This document shows, one piece after another, positions 18,356 through 27,924 of a stretch of DNA of 64,000 nt (position 1 is its first letter; each line of letters opens with the position of its first letter). The stretch lies in the NCBI GenBank assembly GCA_038853715.1, contig JAWCJE010000007.1, positions 1-64,000 on the forward strand. Reading direction: 5' to 3'. The notes below the pieces were generated by a model that had not been told where the DNA came from, ran no database searches, and worked only from the letters and a program-made list of their open reading frames with translations. A program made the position numbers and the translations under genes. This DNA comes from Candidatus Nezhaarchaeales archaeon (GTDB lineage Archaea > Thermoproteota > Methanomethylicia > Nezhaarchaeales > JAWCJE01).

Positions 18356-18371
18356 ATATTTAAAATTTTCC
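18356..18371 (-). promoter_or_regulatory. lysC promoter box shared with the DUF39 gene
   Basis: On the minus strand GGAAAATTTTAAATAT, ending 28 bases before the lysC ATG. The same 16 bases occur at 33735-33750, 32 bases before the DUF39-CBS start. The sequence has the form of an archaeal BRE (GGAAAA) plus TATA box (TTTTAAATA). Confidence 0.6.
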
Positions 18372-18396
18372 TCAGCGATTATTACCATCGGTTATT

Positions 18397-19380
18397 TTAA
18401 GTTAGGACGTCGATGGTATCGTTAAGCATCGCGGAAACAGTTTCTTCACCAGCGCCTCGACCTATAAGGGTTAATTCGCCCGCGAGATCCATTTCAAAGC
18501 GTACAGCGTTTAACGTTCCGTGAACGCAGAGGGGATGATTTAACGGTACAAGCTTAGGAGCTACCGTTCTCCTATCGTCTATGGATGCTATCAGCTTTAT
18601 GGCGTAGCCTGCTCGTTTAGCCAATGTTATCGCTTCAGGCGTAATCTTAGTTATCCCGGTTACGTTAACGTCGTTTAACTTTAAGTCTTTACCCATTAAA
18701 CTATTAGCCAAAATAACTACTTTACAGGCTGCATCTACCCCCTCCACGTCGAGCGTAGGATCACGCTCCGCGATACCGCGTTCCTGCGCTTCCTTTAAGG
18801 CTTGTTGAAAGCTCACCCCCTCAAAATGCATCCTAGTCAATATGTAATTAGTCGTTCCGTTAAGTATCCCGTAAATCCTTTTTATTTTATCACCTCGTAG
18901 GCATTTCTCAACGAGCGAGAAGATCGGTATCGCACCAGCGACGGTTGCCTCATACTTTAATTTAACACCTTTCGCCTTAGCGAGCTCCATTAGCCTTCGG
19001 AAAGCTACTACTAGAGGGCCTTTATTCGAAGTTACTACATGTATCCCCCTTGTTAAGGCTTTAACTATATGAGTTAAACCCGGCTCTCCATCCTTAACGT
19101 TAGTAGGTGTAGCCTCCACTAGTAGGTCTATTTCGCCTTTCTCCAAGAGTTCAATGGCGCTCCCGCCGTATAGTTTTTCACCTCGATATTCGGTTATTTT
19201 AGTGATTACCGATAGCCTACCTAGGTCTAAGCCATCAGCATTGTAAAGGTAGCCTTCAATATCAGCTACCCCTACGACTTTAAACCCATCATCGATGGAT
19301 CTTAGTAGATCAAGCTTCCTATTTAAGGCTCTAACGTAGCTTCTACCTATATAGCCAAACCCCACAATAGCCAGCTTCAA
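18397..19380 (-). CDS. hom: homoserine dehydrogenase
   Basis: NAD(P)H-dependent reduction of aspartate semialdehyde to homoserine. At 327 residues it is the short form, without the C-terminal ACT domain of bacterial enzymes. The N-terminal VGFGYIGRSYV binds nucleotide; catalytic-domain stretches GLTHIVKALTRGIHVVTSNK, then GILNGTTNYIL and DPTLDVEGVDAA, are clear. It starts with TTG immediately after the stop of the small ACT-like gene, so the genes are translated in series. The separate small protein may supply the regulatory domain that this Hom lacks. Confidence 0.95.
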   Translation of the reverse strand: MKLAIVGFGYIGRSYVRALNRKLDLLRSIDDGFKVVGVADIEGYLYNADGLDLGRLSVITKITEYRGEKLYGGSAIELLEKGEIDLLVEATPTNVKDGEPGLTHIVKALTRGIHVVTSNKGPLVVAFRRLMELAKAKGVKLKYEATVAGAIPIFSLVEKCLRGDKIKRIYGILNGTTNYILTRMHFEGVSFQQALKEAQERGIAERDPTLDVEGVDAACKVVILANSLMGKDLKLNDVNVTGITKITPEAITLAKRAGYAIKLIASIDDRRTVAPKLVPLNHPLCVHGTLNAVRFEMDLAGELTLIGRGAGEETVSAMLNDTIDVLT

Positions 19381-19692
19381 TTAGACCACCTCCAAGGGTG
19401 GTATTAGTAAGCCACCGGATTGCCTAACCCAGCTATCAATACGCTCTAGGACCCTTGTAGCTGAACCTACTGGTAACTCCAAGTTGAGCTTAATGCAGCT
19501 GCCCTCACCCTCAAGGCTTAATACCTTAACGCCCTCAGCTTCAAGGCTCCGTATAGCGTCAACATTAAAACGGCCGATCACTAATAAGGTTACGTTATTC
19601 GTCTTAACGCCTTTAAGCACACCCTCACCCTCCTCCCTTAAAGCCTCGTAGGCTCTACTAGTTAATCCAGCCTTAGAGTTGACCACTTTCAA
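19381..19692 (-). CDS. small ACT-like protein between thrC and hom
   Basis: A 103-residue protein that overlaps the end of thrC by 20 bases and abuts hom. The central part (NNVTLLVIGRFNVDAIRSLE and the later SCIKLNLELPVGSATRVLER) has an alternating strand-helix pattern like an ACT or ACT-like amino-acid-binding fold, but the match is weak and by eye only. Its position in a translationally coupled thrC-hom operon, next to a Hom without an ACT domain, suggests a detached regulatory subunit. No catalytic motif is visible. It could also be an uncharacterised archaeal small protein. Confidence 0.65.
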   Translation of the reverse strand: MKVVNSKAGLTSRAYEALREEGEGVLKGVKTNNVTLLVIGRFNVDAIRSLEAEGVKVLSLEGEGSCIKLNLELPVGSATRVLERIDSWVRQSGGLLIPPLEVV

Positions 19693-20932
19693 CTCTCCCG
19701 ATAAGGTTTAGAACTCGTTCTAGGCTGGCTTCAACTTCTATAGGCTTCTCGTATAGCCTTTCAATAATACCCGGATCCTTCAATCCATGGCCGGTTGCTA
19801 CGCATACTACCACCTCATCCTTATCCACGATGCCCTCTTGGAGGGCCCTCTTTAACCCAGCTATTGAAGCGGCGCTGGCAGCTTCAATGAATAAGCCTTC
19901 AAGCCTAGCGGCCGCTTTTTGAGCCTCCACTATTTCCTCATCAGTAACCACGGTTACCGCGCCCTTAGACTCGTTGACGGCGCGTACCGCCTTCTTCCAG
20001 TTAACGGGGTAGCCGATCCTTATCGCGGTAGCTATGGTTTCAGGTTTTTCCACGGGTTCCAGCTGCTTCATCCCCTTAGCCATCATGGACGCGATAGGAG
20101 CGGCGCCAGCGGCTTGAACCCCGATCATCCTAGGTAGTTTATCCGTAACGCCTAGAAGTTTAAGCTCCTTGAAGCCCTTCCAGATCGCGCTTATATTTCC
20201 AGCGTTACCTACAGGTACTACCATTACGTCCGGGATGCGGCATCCCAACTGTTCAAATACTTCGTAGGCAAGGGTCTTCTGCCCCTCCAACCTGTACGGG
20301 TTGATGGAGTTTAGAAGGTATATGGAATGCTTCTCGCATAGATCCCTAATTAGCTTTAAAGCGTGGTCAAAATCCCCCTTAATGGCTATTACCTTGGCTC
20401 CATGCGCTACTGCTTGAGCCAGCTTACCAATGGCTATCTTACCCGATGGTATTAAGACGATACAGTTTAACCCTGCCTTCGCAGAGTAAGCCGCTAAGGA
20501 GGCTGAAGTATTACCGGTTGAAGCACATGCGGTAGCCTTAGCCCCTAACTCTAAGGCCCTCGTAACGCCTACGGTCATACCGCGATCCTTGAAGGACCCG
20601 GTAGGATTCCCACCTTCATTCTTAACGTATAGCTTCCCTAAGCCTATGACGTTACCAATCCTTAAGCATCGGTATAGCTTTGTTCCACCCTCTCCGAGGG
20701 AAATCACCTGCGTATAATCTTCAATCGGTAGTAGTTCCCGATACTTCCAAACCTGTAAATCTGTATTAAAGGGTTTTAAGTGAAGTTTTTCAACGTCTAC
20801 TTCATCATACTTTAACACTACGTCTAACAGGCCCTTACACTTACTACAGAGGTATAGAACGTCTTTAGGGGCGTAATCAGCGCCGCAATCTATACACCGC
20901 AAGCTATACTTTACTCTAGGTGAAGGAGGCAT
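19673..20932 (-). CDS. thrC: threonine synthase
   Basis: PLP enzyme converting O-phosphohomoserine to threonine, 419 residues. The N-terminus has a zinc ribbon (CIDCGADY, then YLCSKCKG) common in archaeal and Thermus-type enzymes. The PLP lysine lies in PTGSFKDRGMTV; the phosphate loop is in VPVGNAGNISAI. The gene is first in a tightly packed thrC-ACT-hom operon. No homoserine kinase gene is in the window, so the substrate must come from one located elsewhere. Confidence 0.95.
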   Translation of the reverse strand: MPPSPRVKYSLRCIDCGADYAPKDVLYLCSKCKGLLDVVLKYDEVDVEKLHLKPFNTDLQVWKYRELLPIEDYTQVISLGEGGTKLYRCLRIGNVIGLGKLYVKNEGGNPTGSFKDRGMTVGVTRALELGAKATACASTGNTSASLAAYSAKAGLNCIVLIPSGKIAIGKLAQAVAHGAKVIAIKGDFDHALKLIRDLCEKHSIYLLNSINPYRLEGQKTLAYEVFEQLGCRIPDVMVVPVGNAGNISAIWKGFKELKLLGVTDKLPRMIGVQAAGAAPIASMMAKGMKQLEPVEKPETIATAIRIGYPVNWKKAVRAVNESKGAVTVVTDEEIVEAQKAAARLEGLFIEAASAASIAGLKRALQEGIVDKDEVVVCVATGHGLKDPGIIERLYEKPIEVEASLERVLNLIGRVESGQL

Positions 20933-21248
20933 CTTTAAAGGGTTTGGCTTTCCATCACCACGCCTACCTCCAAGGAATACAGCAAAGTAAAGCTCCTAGG
21001 GAGGATTTAAGCCTTTGGAATTTTTCTTAAGTTTACGCGCCCATCATACTAGGTTTATCCTCATCTGCTGACGATTAAAGCCGTGGAGAGCTGTACAAGT
21101 TAAATGAAGGGGGTGAAGCCGTTGAAGGGACTAGGATCATCTACTTAACCGTGGAGCCTAATACAGTAAACCCAAGGTATGTAGCTACCATCTTGATGCT
21201 CCACGGCTTAAGTTTGGAGGCCTCGGTTTTCAAGAGTTTAACTAGGCC
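20933..21248. other. intergenic spacer with coding-like plus-strand stretch
   Basis: About 315 bases between thrC and the end of carB. From about 21080 to 21250 the plus strand reads a coding-like stretch (pieces TRIIYLTVEPNTVNP and YVATILMLHGLSLEASVF) that runs on, open, antisense into carB to 21513. I do not recognise it and take it as a fragment of an old gene joined to the carB end. The thrC promoter should lie near 20940-21030. Confidence 0.3.
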
Positions 21249-24200
21249 TTACCATATTAGCTTAGAAGTATTTGCTACTCGTTCTAAGTGGTCGTTAAGG
21301 GAGAAGCTCGTCTCCTTATTCCATTGGCGCCAGACAAGGGCTTTAATGAAGGCTGAAGCAGTTTCTAAGGTAGTTATTACTGGTATGCCTAGCTCTATGG
21401 CTTTACGCCTTATCGCGTATTCATCCTCCATTACTTCAGTGTACTTAACAGGGTTAGTGCCTGGGCTCGCCGTTATGTTTATGACGAGGCTTAACCTTCT
21501 GCTCGCCAAGTAGGTTGCTATGTTCGGCTCTTCGCGCTCTCTAACCTTCTTAAGGACTGTCACGTCGTTAATACCGGCTTTAACTAGGTGTTCAGCGGTA
21601 TGCTCAGTGGCGCAGATCCTATATCCGAGTTTTTGAAGTATTCGCGCTAAAGGTATGACCTGATCCTTCGCTTTTTCTCCTCCCACCGTTATAAGTATGT
21701 TCTCCCCTGGTCTAGGTATTCTAAAGCCAGCGGCTACTAAGGCTTTAAGCAGGGCGTCGAAGAAGTTTTCACCGAAGCACGCTACCTCACCGGTCGACTG
21801 CATTTCAACGCCTAATATCGGGTCGGCGCCTTCAAGCTGCATGAACGAGAACTGCGGAACCTTAATACCGACAGCTAAAGCTAACGGCTCATCATCTATT
21901 GGTACCTGCATAGGCTTTCCAAGTAGTATTGGAGCCGCGGCCTTCATTAGGTTTAAACCTTTAAGCTTCGAAACGTAGGGCATAGACCTCGAAGCCCTAA
22001 GGTTACACTCTATTACGTAGACCTCCTCACCTTTAACGATGAACTGTATGTTGAAGGGGCCCTTTATCCTAAGGGCCTTAGCTATCATCCTAGTGTAATC
22101 CTTAATTTTAAGGATGGCGTTAGGCGGCGTCCTCTGAGGAGGTATCACCATTATGGCGTCGCCTGAATGAACCCCGGCCCTTTCAACATGCTCTATAACG
22201 GCTCCTATTAACACCCTTTCACCATCAGATACACCGTCAACCTCAACCTCTAGAGCGTCCTCTACAAACTTACTTATAACCACGGGATATTCAGGTGAAA
22301 CCTTAGCAGCCCTCGCTAAGAAGCCGTAAAGCTGCGATTCAGACCAGGCTACCCGCATAGCCGCGCCGCTTAAAACGTAAGACGGCCTAACTAGAACGGG
22401 GTAACCAACCTCTTCAGCGAATTTACGCGCCTCCTCAATAGATGTAAACCTACTCCATTTAGGCTGTTTAATGCCTAACTCGTCGAGTAGCCTACTAAAC
22501 TTAGAACGGTCTTCGGCCCTATCAACGTCCTCCCCAGCTGTTCCGAGGAGTTTAACGCCGCGTTGAGCTAGCTTAGGGGCTAGGTTATTCGGCGTTTGCC
22601 CCCCTACACACGTAACAATGCCCATGGGTCTCTCCTTTTCATATATGTCGAGAACCCTTTCAAGGGTTAATTCCTCGAAGTATAGCTTATCACTCATATC
22701 GTAATCCGTTGAAACCGTTTCAGGGTTACAGTTTACCACTATTACCTCGCCTATTCCATACTCTTTAAGAGCCCACACCATATTCATGGTGGTCCAGTCG
22801 AACTCGACCGAGCTACCTATCCTGTAGGTACCTGCCCCTAACACCATTACCTTCTCGACCCGGTCTTTAAATTCAACGTCGTCCTCATCCCCTCCATAGG
22901 TTAGGTATAGGTAGTTCGTTTTCGCGGGCCACTCAGCAGCCAACGTATCGATACGTTTAACCACCGGCGTTATACCGTAACGCTTCCTAAAGGCTCTAAC
23001 CTCGTCTTCATCCATACCTAACGCTAAACCTATCTGCCTGTCAGAAAAGCCTAGCCTCTTAGCCTCCCTTACGAGGGAGACTAGCTCCTCCTCGTTAATC
23101 CTCCCTCTAAACCCCTTCAACTTGGACTCTAAGTCTATGAGGTTCTTAATCTTATATAGGAACCAGCTATCGATGTTGGAAAGCTCTGAAACCCTTTCAA
23201 CAGGTAAACCCTGCTTTAACGCCTTAACGACGTTAAACAGATGCTTATCGGTAGTTATGGTAAGCTCGTACTCCAGCCTTTCTAAGGGTACGCTATCCTC
23301 CTCCTCAGTGTTACCTACCAATCCAACCTTACCTATATCAAGCATCCTAGCCGCCTTCTGAATAGCCTCCTCGAAGCACCGTCCAATAGCCATAACCTCG
23401 CCCACGGACTTCATCTGCGTACCTATATTCCTCTTAACCAATTCAAACTTATCGAGATCCCACCTAGGCATCTTAATAACCACGTAATCTAGGGCAGGCT
23501 CGAAGCAAGCCGTCGTAATCCCCGTAACCTTATTAATGAGCTCCGGAAGCCTATAACCTATGGCGAGCTTAGCGGCCATATAGGCCAACGGGTAGCCAGT
23601 AGCTTTAGACGCTAACGCGGAGGACCTTGAAAGCCTAGGGTTTATTTCTATCACGTAAAACTCCTTAGACCTCGGGTTTAACGCGAACTGTATGTTACAT
23701 TCTCCAACTATTTGGCACGCTCTTACAGCCCTTATGGAGGCCTGCCTAAGCATATGGTACTCCTCATTATTCAATGTTTGGGAGGGGGCTATGACAACGT
23801 TATCCCCAGTATGGACCTTCATACCGAAGAGGTTCTCCATATTGCAAACGGTGATACAGTTATCGTCATAGTCCCTCATAACCTCGTACTCGATCTGCTT
23901 CCAACCACCAACATACCTCTCTATTAGAACCTGCCCCACCATGCTATTGCTAATACCCCTCGTCACGATTTCATCTAGCTCGTACTCGTTATGCGCAACG
24001 CCAGTCCCCCTACCGCCTAGGTTGTAGGCTACGCGTACCATTACCGGGTAGCCAAGCCTTTTAGCGATCCTTCTAGCCTCTTCAACAGAGCCTGTAGCCT
24101 CACTCTCCAATACCGGTAGGCCGGCTTCACGCATAACCTTGGAGAAGAGAGCCCTATCCTCAGTAGCTTCAACCCCGAATAGGGGGGTACCTAGGATTTT

Positions 24201-24539
24201 AACCCCGTACTTTTCGAGAACCCCGCTTTTAGCGAGTTGTACCCCGCAATTTATAGCGGTTTGCCCTCCAAAACCGAGCAGTATCCCATCGGGGCGCTCC
24301 TTAGCTATAACCTCCTCAACATACTCCGGTACTATGGGGAGTAGGTAGACCACGTCCGCCATTTTAGGGTCGGTTTGTATGGTAGCTATGTTCGGGTTAA
24401 CCAGTACGGTTTTTATGCCCTCCTCCTTCAAGGCCTTAATGGCTTGAGACCCACTATAGTCGAACTCGCCAGCTTCAGCTATTTTAATGGAGCCAGACCC
24501 TAGTATTAAGACCTTCTTAATCCAGTCGAACTTAGGCAT
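21249..24539 (-). CDS. carB: carbamoyl phosphate synthase large subunit
   Basis: Makes carbamoyl phosphate from ammonia (delivered by CarA), bicarbonate and two ATP, for pyrimidines and arginine. At 1096 residues it is slightly longer than the usual 1060-1080. Two homologous ATP-grasp halves are visible: the first from GSGSIKIAEAGEFDYSG and the second from GAGTYRIGSSVEFDW; the C-terminal MGS-like allosteric domain begins near residue 930. It overlaps carA by 8 bases. The final residues may be extended by sequence acquired at the junction near 21250. Confidence 0.96.
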   Translation of the reverse strand: MPKFDWIKKVLILGSGSIKIAEAGEFDYSGSQAIKALKEEGIKTVLVNPNIATIQTDPKMADVVYLLPIVPEYVEEVIAKERPDGILLGFGGQTAINCGVQLAKSGVLEKYGVKILGTPLFGVEATEDRALFSKVMREAGLPVLESEATGSVEEARRIAKRLGYPVMVRVAYNLGGRGTGVAHNEYELDEIVTRGISNSMVGQVLIERYVGGWKQIEYEVMRDYDDNCITVCNMENLFGMKVHTGDNVVIAPSQTLNNEEYHMLRQASIRAVRACQIVGECNIQFALNPRSKEFYVIEINPRLSRSSALASKATGYPLAYMAAKLAIGYRLPELINKVTGITTACFEPALDYVVIKMPRWDLDKFELVKRNIGTQMKSVGEVMAIGRCFEEAIQKAARMLDIGKVGLVGNTEEEDSVPLERLEYELTITTDKHLFNVVKALKQGLPVERVSELSNIDSWFLYKIKNLIDLESKLKGFRGRINEEELVSLVREAKRLGFSDRQIGLALGMDEDEVRAFRKRYGITPVVKRIDTLAAEWPAKTNYLYLTYGGDEDDVEFKDRVEKVMVLGAGTYRIGSSVEFDWTTMNMVWALKEYGIGEVIVVNCNPETVSTDYDMSDKLYFEELTLERVLDIYEKERPMGIVTCVGGQTPNNLAPKLAQRGVKLLGTAGEDVDRAEDRSKFSRLLDELGIKQPKWSRFTSIEEARKFAEEVGYPVLVRPSYVLSGAAMRVAWSESQLYGFLARAAKVSPEYPVVISKFVEDALEVEVDGVSDGERVLIGAVIEHVERAGVHSGDAIMVIPPQRTPPNAILKIKDYTRMIAKALRIKGPFNIQFIVKGEEVYVIECNLRASRSMPYVSKLKGLNLMKAAAPILLGKPMQVPIDDEPLALAVGIKVPQFSFMQLEGADPILGVEMQSTGEVACFGENFFDALLKALVAAGFRIPRPGENILITVGGEKAKDQVIPLARILQKLGYRICATEHTAEHLVKAGINDVTVLKKVREREEPNIATYLASRRLSLVINITASPGTNPVKYTEVMEDEYAIRRKAIELGIPVITTLETASAFIKALVWRQWNKETSFSLNDHLERVANTSKLIW

Positions 24540-25635
24540 ACCCCCTCACCATCTGAGCGAACTGGTCGAAAATGAACGTACAGTCTAATGGCCCAGGGGT
24601 AGCTTCAGGGTGGAACTGAACGGCCATGCATGGCTTCTCCTCATGCTTTATGCCTTCAACCGTTTTATCGTCAGCGTTTAACCACCAAACCCTTAACCCC
24701 GTTCCTTTCAAGGATTCGGCGTTAACAGCGTACCCATGGTTCTGGCTGGTAACGTAGCATCGATTGGTTTCTAGGTTTATGCAGGGCTTATTCTGACCCC
24801 TATGCCCATATTTAAGCTTATACGTATCCCCACCTAACGCGAGGGCTAGAATTTGGTTACCGAGGCAAATACCAAGCATCGGTACATCGGCATCGAAAAG
24901 CTTCCTCACCGTATTAACGGTGTCCATACACTGCTTCGGATCCCCGGGGCCGTTACTAATTACGACGCCTAAGGGGTTATAGCTCATTACGTGCTCGTAG
25001 CTAGTGTTATACGGTACTGATACAACCCTAAACCCGCGGTTAAGCAGGCTTCGAATAATACTAAGCTTAACTCCGCAATCTATTAAAACTACTACCTCAT
25101 CACTAGACCCGTAAACCTTATCCTCCTTAGGGCTTACCTCAGCTACAAAATTTACCTCCCCATAGTTAGGGGTTTTACTAATACTTTCAAGTAGGACGTC
25201 TAAGGGCACTTCATCCCTTGAAACTGCGAGAGCACCCATCATAACCCCTTTAACCCTAAGCTTTTTCGTTAACATCCTCGTATCTACCCCGTAGATCCCC
25301 GGAACCCCCTCTTCAGCCAGCCATTGATTAAGCGTTTTCTCAGCCCTCCAATGGCTAGGTTTTAAGCATAACTCATGGATTATAATACCTAAAGCCTGTA
25401 TCCTCCACGACTCGAAGAATCTAGGTAGCCCATACTCATCCAGAAGCGAATAGCTAGGTACCCCGTAGTTCCCTATTAAGGGGTAGGTGAAGCAAAGTAT
25501 CTGACCCCTATAGGAGGGGTCAGTTAAGGATTCATGGTAGCCTACCATCCCCGTAGTGAAAACTACTTCGCCTACTACTACCTTTTCGGCTCCAAACCCT
25601 ACACCCTTAAAGACCGTTCCGTCTTCAAGAACCAA
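24532..25635 (-). CDS. carA: carbamoyl phosphate synthase small subunit
   Basis: Glutamine amidotransferase subunit that releases ammonia for CarB, 367 residues. The N-terminal VLEDGTVFKGVGFGAE and the DPSYRGQILCFTYPLIGNYG region are typical. The class I amidotransferase domain has its nucleophile in LGICLGNQ and the His/Glu pair in QFHPEATPGP. The start is taken as TTG at 25635. The bases upstream read KAT in frame, as in families that begin MKATLVLEDG, but no standard start precedes them, so the true start is a little uncertain. It is translationally coupled to carB. Confidence 0.95.
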   Translation of the reverse strand: MVLEDGTVFKGVGFGAEKVVVGEVVFTTGMVGYHESLTDPSYRGQILCFTYPLIGNYGVPSYSLLDEYGLPRFFESWRIQALGIIIHELCLKPSHWRAEKTLNQWLAEEGVPGIYGVDTRMLTKKLRVKGVMMGALAVSRDEVPLDVLLESISKTPNYGEVNFVAEVSPKEDKVYGSSDEVVVLIDCGVKLSIIRSLLNRGFRVVSVPYNTSYEHVMSYNPLGVVISNGPGDPKQCMDTVNTVRKLFDADVPMLGICLGNQILALALGGDTYKLKYGHRGQNKPCINLETNRCYVTSQNHGYAVNAESLKGTGLRVWWLNADDKTVEGIKHEEKPCMAVQFHPEATPGPLDCTFIFDQFAQMVRGYA

Positions 25636-25888
25636 AGTGGCCTTTAAACGTTGATCAGTTTCCTCTTTGCCTACCTTCGTTAAAACCCTACAAAATCCAG
25701 TTGTAGATGCCCTTATTTAAGAGTTTTGATATTTTAGCGGGCGTAGCAACTTAACATGGAGCTTATCTTAAAACTCTTAATGTAGTGTTGACCGGACGAG
25801 TTAAACAATGCATTTTTGAGGTAGAAGCGTTACACCCCGTCCAGCGTAACGTAAAGAGTAATGCTTTTCTCTCCGCCCACCTTATTTT

Positions 25889-26563
25889 TTGGGTGCATCC
25901 CTAATGGAGGGTGGCGGTGTTTCAACGGTTGAACGTAAAGCCTACGAACTACTATATGAGCATTTAAGGAGCGCTTACGAAGCCTTTAGGCTATTAAGCT
26001 TAGCGGTGGATAGCTACCTAAGCGGTAAGGTCGACGAGGTTAATGAGTACGCCAATAAAGTGAAAAACATAGAAACGAAGGCCAACGATTTAAAGCGTTC
26101 CATCTACGAGTACCTAGCTAAAGCGGCACCGGGCCTACTCTACCGTGAGGAATGGCTTAGGTTTCTCTTCGACCTCGATAGGATAATTGACGTATCGGAT
26201 GGTTTAGCCGTAAGGGTTGCCATAGCCGCTAGTAAAGGTTGGCTTCCCCCCGAAAACATAGCTACAGCTTTAAGGGAGCTAATTGAGGTTACCCTACATA
26301 TCTGTGAAAAACTTAAGGAGGTTTTCCATACCTTCGCCTTTAACGCTGAACGCGCGTTAACTTTATGCCGCGACATAGAGGTTCAAGAGGAAGGGATAGA
26401 TAGGCTGCATAGGAGGTTAAGCTCGTTAATCCTTGAAGCCCATATGTCTATACCTTTAACCTTAATCCTTAGGGATATAGCTGAACGTATAGAAAACGTA
26501 TCAGACTTAGTAGTAGACGCTGTTGAAGACCTCAGGGTCCTATCACTTCGTAGGATTACCTAG
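25889..26563 (+). CDS. PhoU-like DUF47 protein
   Basis: A 224-residue all-helical protein of the DUF47/PhoU-like group, which in archaea and bacteria often accompanies inorganic phosphate transporters and is thought to regulate them. Supporting stretches are KVKNIETKANDLKRSIYEYL and the late DIAERIENVSDLVVDAVEDLR, which carry the repeated acidic metal-binding pattern of PhoU helices. No Pit or Pst gene is next to it. The frame opens with TTG at 25889; the ATG at 25904 is an equally good start. Confidence 0.82.
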   Translation: MGASLMEGGGVSTVERKAYELLYEHLRSAYEAFRLLSLAVDSYLSGKVDEVNEYANKVKNIETKANDLKRSIYEYLAKAAPGLLYREEWLRFLFDLDRIIDVSDGLAVRVAIAASKGWLPPENIATALRELIEVTLHICEKLKEVFHTFAFNAERALTLCRDIEVQEEGIDRLHRRLSSLILEAHMSIPLTLILRDIAERIENVSDLVVDAVEDLRVLSLRRIT

Positions 26564-26617
26564 CAAAATAGGCTTAAACCGCTTAATATAAAGCTGAACA
26601 GGCGCTCCATTCTTCCT

Positions 26618-27646
26618 TCAACTCAACTTAATGGTTGAAAGCAGGTCTGATGCATAGTAAACCGTGAAAATACCAGTAACGATCACTGTAAACCAAACAG
26701 TAACGATCCTGGTTAGAATGGTGGCGAGCGAAGCCGGAGCTTGAGGGATCCCGAACGCCATGAAGGTTGAGGTCATTGCGAACTCCAAAACCCCCATCAT
26801 AGCAGGTATACCCACCGGGATAAGGGTAATAAGCCCGTAGAGCGGGTAAGCCGCCGCCACCACGTAGAACTCCACCTGGTAACCTATAGCGTAAAAGACT
26901 GTGAAAGGTATTAGGATCCCGGTAAACCACTGAAAGAAGAGCACTATAAGCGCTAAGAATAGCATCCTACGCTTACGGAATATAATCCTAGCCCCTTGAT
27001 CGAAGCTATCAACCAGCTTAAGGGCTGCATTAGTTAAAGTATTTCCGCCTTTAAGCCTATCGATAAGCCTCGTTAACCTAAATATGAGCGGGCTTACGCG
27101 TTTAACGTTAAACGATACGTAAAAGCCGAGTACGCAGATGATAATGGATCCGCCGATCATAACGGCGTAGCCAGCTTGAAGCGGTGTTGACCCCATCGTT
27201 AGTTGCGCGTAGGTTAAAACGGCGAAGGCTAAAAGGACGATGAAGGCGACCGCGTTTAATAGGCGGTGAACTATTATGGAGAGCGTAGCTTTACCGGTCT
27301 CAATACCCATCTTACTTCGAGCTAGAAAAAGCCTAAACGCTTCACCTGTTAAAGACCCAGTGGGTATTAGTATATCGCCGAAAATACTCACCAAGGAAAC
27401 AGCTAAACACTGATTAAACCTAACTGGCGTGTTAAGACCTTTAAGCACCACGTACCAGCCTACGGCGTAAAGCAACATGAAGAATACGGACTCTAAAAAA
27501 GCCAATAAACAAAGGGTTAGGTTAGCCTCAGAAAACATACCTAGCAGGGCTCCAATGTTAAATACGTAAATGTAGGCGGCTAAGAAGCCTATCCCAAACA
27601 CCGTGAAGAATACTGGTTTAGCTCTGAAGCCCCTCCTTACCTTCAA
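26618..27646 (-). CDS. UPF0104/AglD-like membrane protein
   Basis: A 342-residue integral membrane protein with eight or so hydrophobic segments, of the lysylphosphatidylglycerol synthase transmembrane region (UPF0104) family. Members include flippase-like and AglD-related proteins linked to lipid-carried sugars in archaea. Supporting motifs are GDILIPTGSLTGEAFRLF and a late LIPVGIPAMMGVLEFA. A 96-base part of this gene (26982-27077), coding for the cytoplasmic loop RLKGGNT to FDQGARI, is duplicated at 55242-55336 immediately before the DNA ligase gene. No glycosyltransferase is adjacent. Confidence 0.85.
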   Translation of the reverse strand: MKVRRGFRAKPVFFTVFGIGFLAAYIYVFNIGALLGMFSEANLTLCLLAFLESVFFMLLYAVGWYVVLKGLNTPVRFNQCLAVSLVSIFGDILIPTGSLTGEAFRLFLARSKMGIETGKATLSIIVHRLLNAVAFIVLLAFAVLTYAQLTMGSTPLQAGYAVMIGGSIIICVLGFYVSFNVKRVSPLIFRLTRLIDRLKGGNTLTNAALKLVDSFDQGARIIFRKRRMLFLALIVLFFQWFTGILIPFTVFYAIGYQVEFYVVAAAYPLYGLITLIPVGIPAMMGVLEFAMTSTFMAFGIPQAPASLATILTRIVTVWFTVIVTGIFTVYYASDLLSTIKLS

Positions 27647-27924
27647 CCGCCTACACCACGAAGCGTCACGCTGTTTACACCTAGGTAATAGGATGTTTAA
27701 GTCAAGCCCCTCTTAAAAAGGCTACCTAATTATGTGAATAACATCAATACCGCGTTAAGTATGCGTATTATCTGCGCGAAGATGGGGATTAAGCGTAGGC
27801 AGTTGACGATCCGATGGATTATTGGGGGATGATGAAAGCCTCAAGAATTTAAAGGACTTCTACGGCAAAGCTTAATTTCCAGCACACTTATCTTAACGCT
27901 GAGTAATAGGTTGGAGGCTTCCTT

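Noticed and set aside
21151-21513. A 120-codon plus-strand frame
   Set aside because: Most of it is antisense to the conserved 3' end of carB; only the first part outside carB looks coding-like, and it matches no family I know.
27825-27915. ATGATGA followed by CTGA, resembling a C/D box RNA
   Set aside because: The spacing is about 75 bases with no internal D' and C' boxes and no flanking stem, so it is likely chance.
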